A stretch of DNA of 64,000 bases, taken from positions 202,145 through 266,144 of the forward strand of contig QEOQ01000573.1 of assembly GCA_010279815.1 (NCBI GenBank). Reading direction: 5' to 3'. Numbering within the stretch: position 1 is the stretch's first letter; every line of letters begins with the position of its first letter. Positions 44,052-54,316 of the stretch are shown in pieces. The translations under genes were made by a program, and so were the position numbers. This DNA is from Brachionus plicatilis (taxonomy: Eukaryota > Rotifera > Eurotatoria > Ploima > Brachionidae). The notes under the pieces were generated by a model. That model was given only the letters and a program-made list of their open reading frames with translations, was not told where the DNA came from and ran no database searches.

Positions 44052-44414
44052 TCAACTGTGTAACTTTTTGATATAAGTCTGAGGCTGAGGTGGAGGTGGA
44101 GGCTGAGGTTGAGGTGGAGGCTGAGGTTGAGGTGGAGGCTGAGGTTGAGGTGGAGGCTGAGGTTGAGGTGGAGGCTGAGGTTGAGGTGGAGGCTGAGGTT
44201 GAGGTGGAGGCTGAGGTTGAGGTGGAGGCTGTGGCTGAGGAGGAGGACTTGGTTCCTGTACAAGCTCTGGTGTGTTCTTGACTGGAATTTTATTCAGAGG
44301 TGTTTTTTCTTCATACATTTCACCGTTTTCAGGCATTCCGTGTCTATACACACTACCAGCATTGATTACCAAAGCCATGGATAAAATTTGCAAAAAAACT
44401 AATTTTTTAATCAT
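44052..44414 (-). CDS. Secreted proline-rich PPPQPQ-repeat protein, duplicated offshoot of the chitin-binding gene
   Basis: 120 aa. The first 45 residues (signal peptide and linker through LNKIPV) are identical to the chitin-binding protein at 38728-39432. After NTPELVQEPSP, homologous to its EHVQEPSP, the 11-residue repeats are replaced by about eight PPPQPQ hexapeptides, and the frame ends in a short YIKKLHS tail. The chitin-binding domain is lost. The start, signal peptide and upstream spacer are all intact, so it may be expressed as a new secreted Pro/Gln-rich protein. It may equally be a recent pseudogene, as no conserved tail exists to judge by. Confidence 0.7.
   Translation of the reverse strand: MIKKLVFLQILSMALVINAGSVYRHGMPENGEMYEEKTPLNKIPVKNTPELVQEPSPPPQPQPPPQPQPPPQPQPPPQPQPPPQPQPPPQPQPPPQPQPPPQPQPPPPPQPQTYIKKLHS
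44081..44248. repeat. 18-bp tandem repeat encoding PPPQPQ
   Basis: GGTGGAGGCTGAGGTTGA units repeat head to tail and are nearly uniform, with variant units at both ends. They make up most of the coding region of the small secreted protein. Confidence 0.9.
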
Positions 44415-44793
44415 TTTATTTAATTTTTTATTTTCTGTTTTAGTTAATTTAATTTAAGAAAACAAAAAAATCTAGTTGAAAAATTTATAGTAAAAAAAAT
44501 TAAACTTTTAAAGAATAAAACAACTTTTAAATTAGATATATCGTTTGAAATCAAAATGTTCCTTAAGAATAGAACTAGCCGATTGTATTGTATAAATGAC
44601 AATCGAAACTTGAAGCTTAATAACTTCTAACAAGTTATTGTCATCAGGAGCTTTTTTGTAATTGTAAATGGCATCAGTAACTGATGGAAAAACGTCTCCA
44701 CCGTAAGCATCTGATATACTTGGCGCATAAATCATATGACTTTAATATAATTTAAAAAAAAATAAAATTTTATTCTTAAATAAATTTTTTTTT
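44280..44793 (-). repeat. Segmental duplication, copy 2
   Basis: Partner of 39298-39810. Differences visible include one base within the last-exon copy (AACAAG versus AATAAG), one extra A near 44760 and divergence after about 44793, where the source sequence would enter the carboxypeptidase intron. Confidence 0.93.
44532..44735 (-). pseudogene. Orphan copy of the last carboxypeptidase II exon
   Basis: 68 codons identical in protein to the functional last exon (HMIYAPSISDAYGGD through HFDFKRYI). No upstream exon 4 or any other peptidase exon is found to its right, so it cannot make the enzyme. It still carries its 3-prime splice site context. It could be exonised by an upstream transcript, but is most likely a duplication relic. 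Confidence 0.85.
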
Positions 44794-45544
44794 CTTCTTT
44801 CTTTCTTGAACTTTTCAATACTTAAACACTTTGCTCGTGTCATCCCTTACAATTTATCAATTTTAATTGTCTTTTTATTACATTTAACTTATTTTAATTT
44901 TATCTTATTTTTTCTTAAGATTTTTATTTATTTTTTTTTTCTAATCTGAAGGAGCTTTAGCTCGGCACAGATAAAATAAATAAATAAATAATAAATTGAT
45001 TACCAGCAAACAACAACAACAAATCAGACTCCATATTATTTTGTTCCAATCTAAAAAATTCAACTACTTTAGGTACTGTTAAATTATGCCTTAGATCTGG
45101 TTTTATTCGTGCAAGACTGATTTAAGAGCATTTATGGCAGCCAATTCAATATCACAATTCATTGATCCTGGCTTAGTTGAAATCAACTAATTAATCTGAA
45201 AAGCTTCTTCTTATATTCTGAAAAGCTTCTTCTTTATACAGTGGTGATTTCATAACAGTATTTTACGAAAAATTACGTAAAATACCGTAAATTAACCAAA
45301 TTTTACCACATTTTACGTAAATTAACGTAGAATCCGAAAAGTGAAAAAGAAGTATTTTACGAAAAATTACGTAAATTTTCGGGATTTTGAGATAATTTTG
45401 GTAAAATTAAAAACGGCCAATTCAAAATTCTAAATTTTTTGAAAAGATGTCTTTTTTTTCCGAAAATCGAAAATTAAAGACAGTTTTTTTTTTCATAAAT
45501 TGGTCAAAAAAATAATTTTTTTTAAATTTTTTTAAAAAAAGCTT

Positions 45545-45917
45545 TCTTAAATTTTCGAATATTTAATTGATTTTAATGAAAACTTACTTATAAAGACAAA
45601 AAAATATTTTTAAAATTTAAAAATTTATTTAAGTTGAAAAATAAAATTATTTCAGTTCGAATGAATGGATATAAAAGTTAAAAATTTGAATTTGTGAATT
45701 AACTTAACGTGAATTATTTAAATTGTTGTCTTTTTTTGTTAAATAAATGCGAGATCAATCATTTTGATGTTAATTTGATAATGAACCATTATTAAACATA
45801 ACATGTCTAGTAATGTATTTATTTTTTATAAATTATCAAAATCATTAGATTTATTAAGTTTTAAAATTTTAAATGATCTTTTTTATCTTAAAAATTGATC
45901 TGAAACTTCAATTTGCC
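45545..45917. repeat. Miniature element, GGCAAATTGAAGTT family (right-end copy)
   Basis: Closely similar over about 370 bp to 7245-7617 in the same orientation and ends in CTGAAACTTCAATTTGCC. The left terminus is not clear. Confidence 0.7.
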
Positions 45918-46164
45918 TTTGTTGAGCTTTATTTTTATTTATTAATATTTTAAAATAAAAAATGATTAAATTCAATCAAACGATCAATGCTGAAATTTGC
46001 AACATTCAAGCTATCAATTTATAATAATATCAATTTGATCTTTATTGACTTGGTAAAAAAATTTAAAAAATTTGATATGAATTTATCAATATTTTTTTGT
46101 TTTCAAAATAACAGATAATTCTATTTTTATAAAATTATAATTTTAATTATTAAAAATTTTATTA

Positions 46165-46230
46165 AATTAAATAAATGAAGTGTTAATCAGTCGACTACGA
46201 TAAGGGCACTAGCCTGTTGATTAACCTTGA
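46165..46230 (-). repeat. Dispersed CAAGGTTAATCA hairpin repeat, copy C
   Basis: Reverse complement reads CAAGGTTAATCAACAGGCTA, then GTGCCCTTATCG, GTCGACTGATTAAC and a CTTCATTTATTT tail. The best preserved copy; GTTAATCA and TGATTAAC can pair. Confidence 0.7.
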
Positions 46231-46376
46231 AAATGAAAAAATGAATTTGCCTTTGTTGAGCTTTATTTTTATTTATCAATGTTTTAAAATAAAAAATGAT
46301 TAAATTCAATTAAAGTAATAAAAAAACAATTAAAACATTTTTTTTATTACAAATTTCAAGTAAAACTTTAAGTAAA

Positions 46377-48095
46377 TCAACAAGAGTCTAAAATTTCATA
46401 AATTTTTCTGATGTCAAATTGACAGTAACCAAGTGCATTCCATTCAAAATTTTTGGTTTGATGATAAAATTGGTATTTGTACAAAAATCCATTTTTGGTT
46501 TTAAAATTAATCTCTATTTCATAACTATTTCGTTCAAAATATTTAGACGAAAAATGAATTGCTGGACTTTTTAGAAATTTTTGTTCAAAATTCACAGTTG
46601 AACTTCCATTTAAAAAACCACTTTCAATTTTCAGCAAGTCTAAAGATAGGAAAAAATCTTCATTTTCCATTAATTTGTCCAATTTAGCTTTACACTCAAG
46701 CATCTCGCTATTCAATTGAGTCAATTGATTATTTTTCTCTTGCACATGAACTCTTTTGAGAAAATAAACTCGCTTAAATGGAGCATCATACAGGTACTTT
46801 TTAATTCTGGAAAATCTCAGAGTTTTCATAAAATTTGCCCGTGCCAATTTTGACGCCTTGATACTTTTTGGTATTATAGTATTTCCTTTGCGACTCCACT
46901 GTATTTCATTTTCCAAATTGGAATTCAAGGCATTTAAAGCATCACTTACGGAACTAAAGCCTGAAATGGTTCCATCAGAGTCAGCATAACCAGCATTAAA
47001 GTTAACCCTTGGCAACGCTTTGATATTTGCGAACATATTTACTTTTAGACCAAACGCAGAGCTATCTCCGTTATTTTCTAGCTTAGCTTTGTTCAGCACT
47101 AGTTTTTCCTGGGAGTTAATTTTATCAATAGTGAACACACGGCTCAATTCTTCAGTAATGACATCAGGCTGAATATCCTCTTTTAATTCATAGGGAGAAA
47201 GGTTTTCTAGAACTTTTTCAATCGGTTCATATTGATCGATCAGCTCTGCAGTCTGAGCGATCAAATCTTGGACAAATTTGCTGCTGAACTCCCGCTCTGG
47301 CAACCGGTACTCCTCAATTATGTCAAGTTGCTGGTACAAGCTGTGCGCAAGAGACGACATTTGCTTCCTTGTCACATACACACTGTCCTTAGGACCGAAC
47401 ACTTCTTCTACTAAATGCAGCTGGTTTATTTGCTTTGCTGAAAGTATCAGCGAGTTTTGTTGGAATCCTCTGCCCTGTGCGCTAATCTCGCATTGAAGAC
47501 TAATGCCCATTTCTTCATAAATGTTCGAAGTTTTGTCAATGCTGAATTCGGCATGGAGAATTTCTTCCAGAGCCACTCTTTCCATTGATCCAGCGGGAGC
47601 TTCGAAAAAAACATCTATGGGAAATTTGGATAAATGATTTGCTTTTCCATTAAGCAAATATTTGTCGCCATTTTTATCATAAAACCTCAGGCCACACTCA
47701 AATCTGTCTGGTTTAAGAAAAATTATTTGTTTCAAATCTACTTGGATGCTGTACTTTCTCTTGGCCACTTGGACAAACAAATTTCGAATTGTATCAGTAA
47801 GCAGTTCTATGTTAATGCTGAATCCTTCATTGTTGAATATAAATATGTGTGATTGATTGATGTAAACTAGCCTTGGTATGCCAACAGAAACCCATGTTAG
47901 TCTAGAGTACTTTTCTGTGTCCTCGCTTTGGATTATTTTGTCGTTTATCGATGTTTTAAAGGCTTCCAAGAACACGCTTTCGTCGTCTATTTCGTAATCT
48001 ACGGTCAAATCGGCCAAGTCGAAAATTATGTTTTTTTTTTCCTGTTTTGACCAAGTGACAATACTTAGGAAACATAGCAAAATTAATATTTTCAT
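46377..48095 (-). CDS. Secreted lectin-like protein, cluster member 1
   Basis: 572 aa, intronless, not recognised by name. A signal peptide (about 1-17, MKILILLCFLSIVTWSK) is followed by the family signature DLADLTVDYE, EAFKTSINDKIIQS and RLTWVSVGIP. An N-terminal domain carries two conserved Cys (FECGLRFYD, LQCEIS). The central block reads VYVTRKQMSSLAHSLYQQL, EEYRLPEREFSSKFV and QPDVITEELS. A variable Gly/Ser-rich segment is followed by IQWSRKGNTIIPKSI and LRFSRIKK. The C-terminal 70 or so residues (VNFEQKFLKSPAIHF to FEWNALG) look like an H-type lectin fold, and a 14-residue extension ends in Cys. Extracellular location follows from the signal peptide; the carbohydrate-binding role is inference from the C-terminal pattern alone. 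Confidence 0.85.
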   Translation of the reverse strand: MKILILLCFLSIVTWSKQEKKNIIFDLADLTVDYEIDDESVFLEAFKTSINDKIIQSEDTEKYSRLTWVSVGIPRLVYINQSHIFIFNNEGFSINIELLTDTIRNLFVQVAKRKYSIQVDLKQIIFLKPDRFECGLRFYDKNGDKYLLNGKANHLSKFPIDVFFEAPAGSMERVALEEILHAEFSIDKTSNIYEEMGISLQCEISAQGRGFQQNSLILSAKQINQLHLVEEVFGPKDSVYVTRKQMSSLAHSLYQQLDIIEEYRLPEREFSSKFVQDLIAQTAELIDQYEPIEKVLENLSPYELKEDIQPDVITEELSRVFTIDKINSQEKLVLNKAKLENNGDSSAFGLKVNMFANIKALPRVNFNAGYADSDGTISGFSSVSDALNALNSNLENEIQWSRKGNTIIPKSIKASKLARANFMKTLRFSRIKKYLYDAPFKRVYFLKRVHVQEKNNQLTQLNSEMLECKAKLDKLMENEDFFLSLDLLKIESGFLNGSSTVNFEQKFLKSPAIHFSSKYFERNSYEIEINFKTKNGFLYKYQFYHQTKNFEWNALGYCQFDIRKIYEILDSC

Positions 48096-49617
48096 TTTTT
48101 TTTTAAATTTGGATTTTTGGTAGTATTTTAAAAAAGAAAAAAAAATATAGTAAAATTCAAAGTCTGCCTTGAATTAAACTCTTTGGTTTAAATTAGATGA
48201 TTTTTTTAAATTTAAAATTTAATTTAAAAAATGCTCTTTGTTCCATCTCAAATAAGTGTTTTTGAATGTAATTAATTTAAATAGGAAGATTTGTTTTTAT
48301 CATGAAAACACTGATAACTTTTGTAATCATTTTTTATTGAATCGATTAAAACATATTATCAAATTTTATATCAATTTGAAGATTTTTTCATTTTTGAAAT
48401 ATTTAAAAAAAATATATTTTTTACATAGATGCAATTTTTGAATTTTGAATTTTTTTATTTTATTGATTATAAATATATTTTAAATAAATTAAAATTAAAA
48501 ATTTACTAAATAACTTAATAAGTTTCCGATTATTAAAAAAATTCTAAATTGTTTTTAGAGCTAAAAAATGTTGCCAATTATTTTAGAAATTTATATCAAT
48601 CAATATTTTCTTTATCATTTAAAACAAAAAATCAATATAATTTTAAATTTTAAAATTTTCTAAAATAGATTAGAAAAATTTATTTTATAAAAATGGCATA
48701 TAATGGTATCTAAAAAATCAAACTTGGGTTACCATTTTTTTCAAATAACTTCAGTATTCCTGATATTGCTCGATATGATGTATTAGTAGGACTCATTTAG
48801 ACATACTTCACTTATTAATTGCATTCGAAAATTTAAACAAAAAATAATCAACTTAAGAAAATCATTACTTCCAGGTATAAATTACAAGACTTTTCTCTAA
48901 ATTAAATTCTAAGAAATTATAGACAGTCTTGTTAAAGAATGAACACCAAAATAACTATGAATTGAAGGATTACGGGGAAAGGATTAATTAACTCAACTTA
49001 AAAATTATACATAATAGTAGTAATAATTAAACATAATAGAAAAAAATTGTTTTTCCTCAAAAACAAGAGGATCAGAGGTTCATAAAAATTCGGAGATATA
49101 CCAAGAAAATTATTTATTTTTCTATGTAAAAATATTGAACAGACTTAAATTTCTTTTTATTGAAATCTACATTTTTATTTATTCTTGATATTTTCTCTCA
49201 CACTTATCGTTTATAAATTTTGTAGATACAGTTTAATTTTATTTTATTTTAAATTCTTTAGGCTGACAAAAAGTTACCCTCAAACTATTTAACTATATTA
49301 ATCAAATTAGAAGCAATTAAAATTATATTATATATTATTTCTAATATATTTTCTAATATTTATTGTGTAATATTTCAGAAAAATTAAAAAAAAAACTTAT
49401 GAATATCCAAGATAAAAATTATCGGGAATATTGTTAAAAAAAAATAGAAAATTTAAAAATGAAAATGTAAAAACTTTAAAACTTTTTTTTCTTTTTTTCA
49501 TTATTTCTTTTAAAATATGATTACTATGCTAATCTTTAAAATTAATTGTAGACAGACCGATAAATTTGAAGTTGAAACTTCATCGAATATGAAATAACTA
49601 CCAATAGGGTATTAAAA
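48096..49617. other. Spacer between member 1 and the LTR element
   Basis: AT-rich with no supportable gene. 49368-49470 resembles the hairpin repeat at 9242-9391. Confidence 0.4.
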
Positions 49618-49950
49618 TGTCAAATAAACTATTATATTTAATAAGCTTTTATTCTATACAAATAAATGAAAGTGGCCACTCTAAGTAACCACGCTAATTA
49701 GAGAACAAAATAGAGAGAAGAAGAGAGAGAGAGAGAAATATAATAAAAATAAAATAATGTTTTTTCTTTCATTAGCTGGTAGCTAGTTTATAAATAAATT
49801 AATTATAGTGCCGTGTGCAAACTTATAAAACTACAAACAACTTCCAAAGGATTGCCAGTTGTTTGTTGTTTGATGATACATTTGTTTAATGATGTAAGTA
49901 CGACGTTGCTGATGTAAGCTCCATGTTGTTGTTGATCTTATATCACGACA
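49618..49950 (-). repeat. 3-prime LTR of the Ty3/gypsy-like element
   Basis: 333 bp beginning TGTCAAATAAAC and ending ATCACGACA, so it has TG..CA ends and a short TGTC/GACA inverted terminus. A purine-rich tract (AAGGGGAAGATGAAG on the minus strand) abuts it internally, as a polypurine tract should. It contains an AG-rich microsatellite near 49711-49738. I found no second copy at the other end of the element. Confidence 0.65.
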
Positions 49951-50094
49951 CTTCATCTTCCCCTTGCTTAATTTGGAACCATACGAGATTCAAATCACAA
50001 TTGATTAATTAGATCAAAAAAATAACATTTGAGTATATAAATTATTATTTACAAAATTTGATTAAATAAATTTCAATGATCTCAATATTCCCAT

Positions 50095-50472
50095 TTATCC
50101 ATGCGAAACCGGTTTTCCAAAGAAATCAGGTTTACGCCTAATCCTCTTTGCTCTATCATTCCTTTTCTCATTGCCATCTTCATCTCCTTTACATTCACCC
50201 TCTTCTTCTTTTGTACTTCCACTATCTTCCTCTTCATTACTTAAACCGTTTTCACCTCTAGTATTCATGTCCTCGCTCTCTTCAGGACTTGCTTTTCTAT
50301 CAATTCCAGTACCTTCGTCCCGTGTTTCATAGTCCCCGCTACTACCATCACTCACTGTAACTTCAGTTGTCTCCATTTTAGTATTAGTATCTTTTTCCTT
50401 TACTTCTGTCGACTCAACTGGTTCTGTGTCAGCATGGCTTTGGATTTGTTGATCTGGGACCTGCTCAGGAAT
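50095..50472 (-). pseudogene. Acidic C-terminal tail of pol beyond a stop codon
   Basis: The same frame as the integrase ORF continues past the TAA at 50473 for about 125 codons: a Glu/Asp/Ser-rich stretch, then a basic AKRIRRKPDFFG end, typical of the C-terminus of Ty3/gypsy pol. The internal Met at 50376 is probably not a true start. Confidence 0.6.
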
Positions 50473-52566
50473 TTAGCTTCTAGCAAATTTTCTGAGTATT
50501 GGCTTAGGACTCTGGTCACTAAATGATACCTCTTGAGTAAAATACCTTTTATAAAATGACGAGTTTCTTACGATTTGATGACCCTCTCTTTGAGCAGTCA
50601 CCATTGAACCATTAATTCCCACTATCTTATATGGTTTCGGATCAAAAATTGGATCAGATTTATACGCTCTTCTCCACTTGACTAAAACTAAATCATTTGT
50701 TTTAAAGTTAGAGACACACGACTTATCTCTTTTATCATTGTAGCGCTTAATTTTTGCCTTTGACTCAGCGTCTTTTCTTCTTGCTTTTAAATGATTAAAA
50801 TCTTTTTGGCTTGAATCAGTTTTTGAAGGATATAATGGTAACTTTGAGGTAGTAACATCGGCTTGGAATATCAGTTTCATTGGTGCTACCCCTGTAGAAG
50901 AATGTGGAGTTGCTCTGTAGTTCCGTAGAAACTCTGTAAGCTCAACCTCACATTCTTTTTGACTCAATGCAGAACTACGTATCACCTTACCAAGGTTTTT
51001 CATAAACCGCTCCGCCATACCATTCGCTCTTGGCCTTAGTGGTGTAATTTTTCGATGCTTAAAACCGAGTTGCTTAGCAAAATTATTGAATTTATTGGAA
51101 TTAAAAGGAGGTCCATTGTCTGTTTTTACCATGTCTGGTATGCCAAAAGTTGAGAACACATCATTTAACCCCGATGTAACTATCTGAGCTGATGTACTAG
51201 ATATTACCTTTACCAAAGGGTACCTTGAGTACTCACAAATAATTACCATCAAATACTTTCCACATCTGAGTGGACCGTAAAAATCTACGCTCACAACTTT
51301 CCATGGACCACTTGGTATTTCCGTATCAGCCTGTGGTTCAAATTTTTTCAAGTTAGTGTTTATCTGGCATTTGTGGCAACACTTAACCAAAGTCTCAACC
51401 TGGCTGTCAATGCCTGGAAACCAAACATGGCTTCTTAATAGTTGCTTAGTTTTCACTACACCCAAATGACCACCATGGGCAATTTGAATAACATGCTTTT
51501 GAAATTTAAATGGAACCACTATTCTGCTACCCTTTAATACCAGACCATCTCCTGTAACAGATAGTTCATCTTTAATCTTATCAAAACCTCCAATTTTCCC
51601 TTGAGCCCTACCTTGAATTGATTTGACCAGTTCTATTAAAATAGGATCTTCTTTGGTTGCTCGAACCAGCTGATCTTTACTAATTGCCTGTGGAACTGCC
51701 ATATCAGTTACCATATTAATATAAGCTTCTGTTAATCGTTCATATTGCATATCAGCAGGTTCAATTGGGTTTCTTGAAATATATTCAGCAATATTGTATG
51801 CGCCTGGTTGATGCTTCACTTTGAATTTATATGGTAGGAGTCTTAAACACCATCTTTCTATACGAGCCTTTGGACGTGATCTTACATTGCCAAATATCAA
51901 CTCTACAGCTTTATTGTCTGTGATGATGTCAAATTCCTTACCATAAATATACAGATGAAATTTTTCGCATGCCCATACTACAGCCAATGCTTCTCGTTCA
52001 ACTTGAGAATATCTTTGCTCAACCTGTGATAGACAACGGCTGGCATACATAATTATTTTCTTGACAGCTGGATTTTTAACATCATACTGGGCCATTACTG
52101 CTCCTACACCAAAAGGACTTGCATCTACTGTAAGTTCAGTGCGACGCTCTGGATCGAAATAACTTAAAGCTTTGTCACAAATAGACTTTTTAAGGTTTGC
52201 CAACGCTTCTTGATGCTTCGGCAGCCATTTCCACTCAGCTTTCTTTTTGACCAGCTCTCTTAGTGGCTCTGTGATTGTGGAAAAATTAGGTATAAATCGA
52301 GCACAATAATTGGCTGAACCAAGCAAACTCCTCACCTCCTCAACTGTTGAAGGTGATTTAGCATTGACCAACGCCTCATACTTCTTAACATCAATTGCTA
52401 TCCCTTTGTCCGAAAAATTTAGTCCAAAGAACTTTAGACTAGTTTTACAAAACTCGCATTTTTTTTTATTGACAGTCAGTCCTGATTGCTCTAGTCTCCT
52501 GAAAACAGCTTCCAGTCTATCATCATGCTCTTTTTTAGTGGTACCAAATAACAATAATGTCATCAC
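50473..52566 (-). pseudogene. Ty3/gypsy pol: end of RT, RNase H and integrase
   Basis: About 697 codons. RT thumb and connection come first, then RNase H with VDASPFGVG (Asp about 148), EREALAVVWA and ITDNKA. The integrase zinc finger reads HGGHLGV..CCHKC (about 364-400), and the catalytic triad is visible as SVDFYGP, KTDNGPPF and ANGMAERF (Asp, Asp, Glu about 428, 483, 519). It starts in a different frame from gag-pro-RT with a short overlap, so it is the downstream half of a broken reading frame. Confidence 0.88.
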
Positions 52567-54316
52567 TGAAGTTTAAAGCTCCATCGATTCCAGCAAGTAC
52601 CAACTCAATTGTTTTTTGAAATATTTCCGAAGCCGCATTAATACCGAAATTTAATCTTTTATAACGAAATACCCCCATATGAGTAGCAAAGGCAGTGATA
52701 TACCTTGAACTCACATCCAAAAGTAGCTGGTGGTATCCAGAACGAAGATCAAATTTAGATATAAATTTAGCTCCATTAAGTCTAACTGCTAAGTCTTCAA
52801 CGGTTGGACACGAATGTCTAGACCGTAAGATAGCTTTTTTAGCTTCTCGCGCATCTGTGCAAATTCTTATTTCACCAGGCCTTTCCGGTTTAGGAACTGG
52901 AACTATGGGCGAAATCCATGGAGTTTGACCTTCTACTGGCTCAATGACATCTTCGTCAAGCAATTTTTTGATTTCCGATTCTACAAGAGGTCTTAAATGA
53001 AATGGCACAGGTCGTAATCTCTGTTGGATAGGTTTTATAGACTCATCAATGTGAAGCTTAATCTCATGGTTCTTTAGTAATCCAACCTTATCTGAAAATA
53101 AAGATGGATACTTCCTTACATAAGAGTCATATACTGGGTCTCTTTTTGGACTAGAAATGTTTACTTGATTAATTACATTCACGATTCCCAGCTCCACTGA
53201 CGTACGGTAGCTTAACAAGTTACCAAAATGTCCACCAGTTACAACAAACTCTATAGACTTGTAAACTCCATTACATTTTATCCTTGTATGAAACTTGCCC
53301 AGAACCTGAATACATTGCTCTTGTCCATAACCATAAATTTTAAGGCTCGACATATCAAGTCTTTGCTTCATTTTCAATTTCTTGAAAGTACTCTCGTCCA
53401 TTATGTTAACAGCTGAGCCAGTGTCAACTGTAAACCTAACATCTAACCCACATACCATCAAGGTTATCATAGGCATGAACCAATTTTTTAAAAACTTGGA
53501 AACATTTTTTACCATGACTCTCCAAACATTACTTGATTCTTCATCTGAATCTTCTTCATGGACTTGGTAAACATGTCTTCTACCTTTACCTTTAGATTTA
53601 CAACATTTTGCAAAGTGGTTGAGTTGTCCACACTTCCGGCACTCTTCTCCTTTTGCAGGACATTTTGAATCATGTGGATATTTTCCACCACAATAGAAAC
53701 ATGTTTTCTTCCTTTCCAATGACTTTTTATTGGGGTAACTTGCTCTCCCATTTTCACTTCTATTGTTACTCGTGCTAGGTCCTGCTTTGACTTGATTAAC
53801 TTCTGTTTTCAAAACGGTTTGCTCATTGAACTTTTTGAATTCTTGTAGCTGAAGGTTCACTGTCTCTTCAAGCTTTCCAAGTTTAATCAACTCTTCTAAA
53901 GAGCATAAAATATCTTTCTCTAGACATTTTCTTTTAAGTGAATCCGATGAACATCTATGCAAAATCTGAGTAGCGATTTCATTGCTCTCTGACTCACCAA
54001 AAGCACAGCTTTTTGCCTTATCCTTTAACCTTGTCACAAACTCTTCAAATGGTTCTCCCGGGAACTGGTACAAATCCCGAAAATGAAGAACATTTACTTT
54101 TGTATTAAACTTTGGTTTGAAATGGTTAGTAAGCTTCTTTTTGACACCCTCATAGTCGTCTTTGTCGTTTTTATAGTCTTTATAAATACGCCCTAAACCA
54201 GTACCACCAAAGAATGTTAAATAATCAATCTTAACCTTATCTTCTTTAACACCTTTGATTGACAACAACATGTCTAACCTTTCCTCTAACTTCAGAATAC
54301 AAGCTCTAAAAACCAT
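52535..54316 (-). pseudogene. Ty3/gypsy gag, protease and first part of RT
   Basis: About 593 codons. Gag capsid-like region, then two zinc knuckles at about 206-239 (CFYCGGKYPHDSKC and CRKCGQLNHFAKCC), the protease with DTGS at 298-301, and RT with FDLRSGYHQ (522-530) and the catalytic FSDD (583-586), where the frame is lost. Gag and pol are fused in one frame. The N-terminus looks truncated. Confidence 0.85.

Larger units (their letters stand above)
44794..46376. other. Repeat-filled spacer before the lectin-like cluster
   Basis: Holds a LINE-tail hairpin (GAGC-TTTA-GCTC at 44952-44963) followed by (AAAT)n, an ACGTAAA-rich foldback piece (45238-45400), a miniature element (45545-45917), and a duplicated 60-70 bp block (45911-45985 and 46247-46310) around a hairpin-repeat copy. 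No gene. Confidence 0.55.
49618..54316 (-). mobile_element. Defective Ty3/gypsy-like LTR retrotransposon lacking its 5-prime LTR
   Basis: Order on the minus strand: gag, protease, reverse transcriptase, RNase H, integrase, acidic tail, polypurine tract, LTR. Integrase downstream of RNase H is the Ty3/gypsy order. Three lesions are visible: the 5-prime end stops at the gag frame with an in-frame stop just upstream and no LTR, a frame change follows the RT catalytic motif (52535-52566), and a TAA at 50473-50475 interrupts the 3-prime end of pol. It separates members 1 and 2 of the lectin-like cluster. Confidence 0.85.

Noticed and set aside
44090..44384. Plus-strand EVEVEA and RWRLRL repeat ORFs
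   Set aside because: Antisense translations of the PPPQPQ repeat with no start context or conserved flanks.
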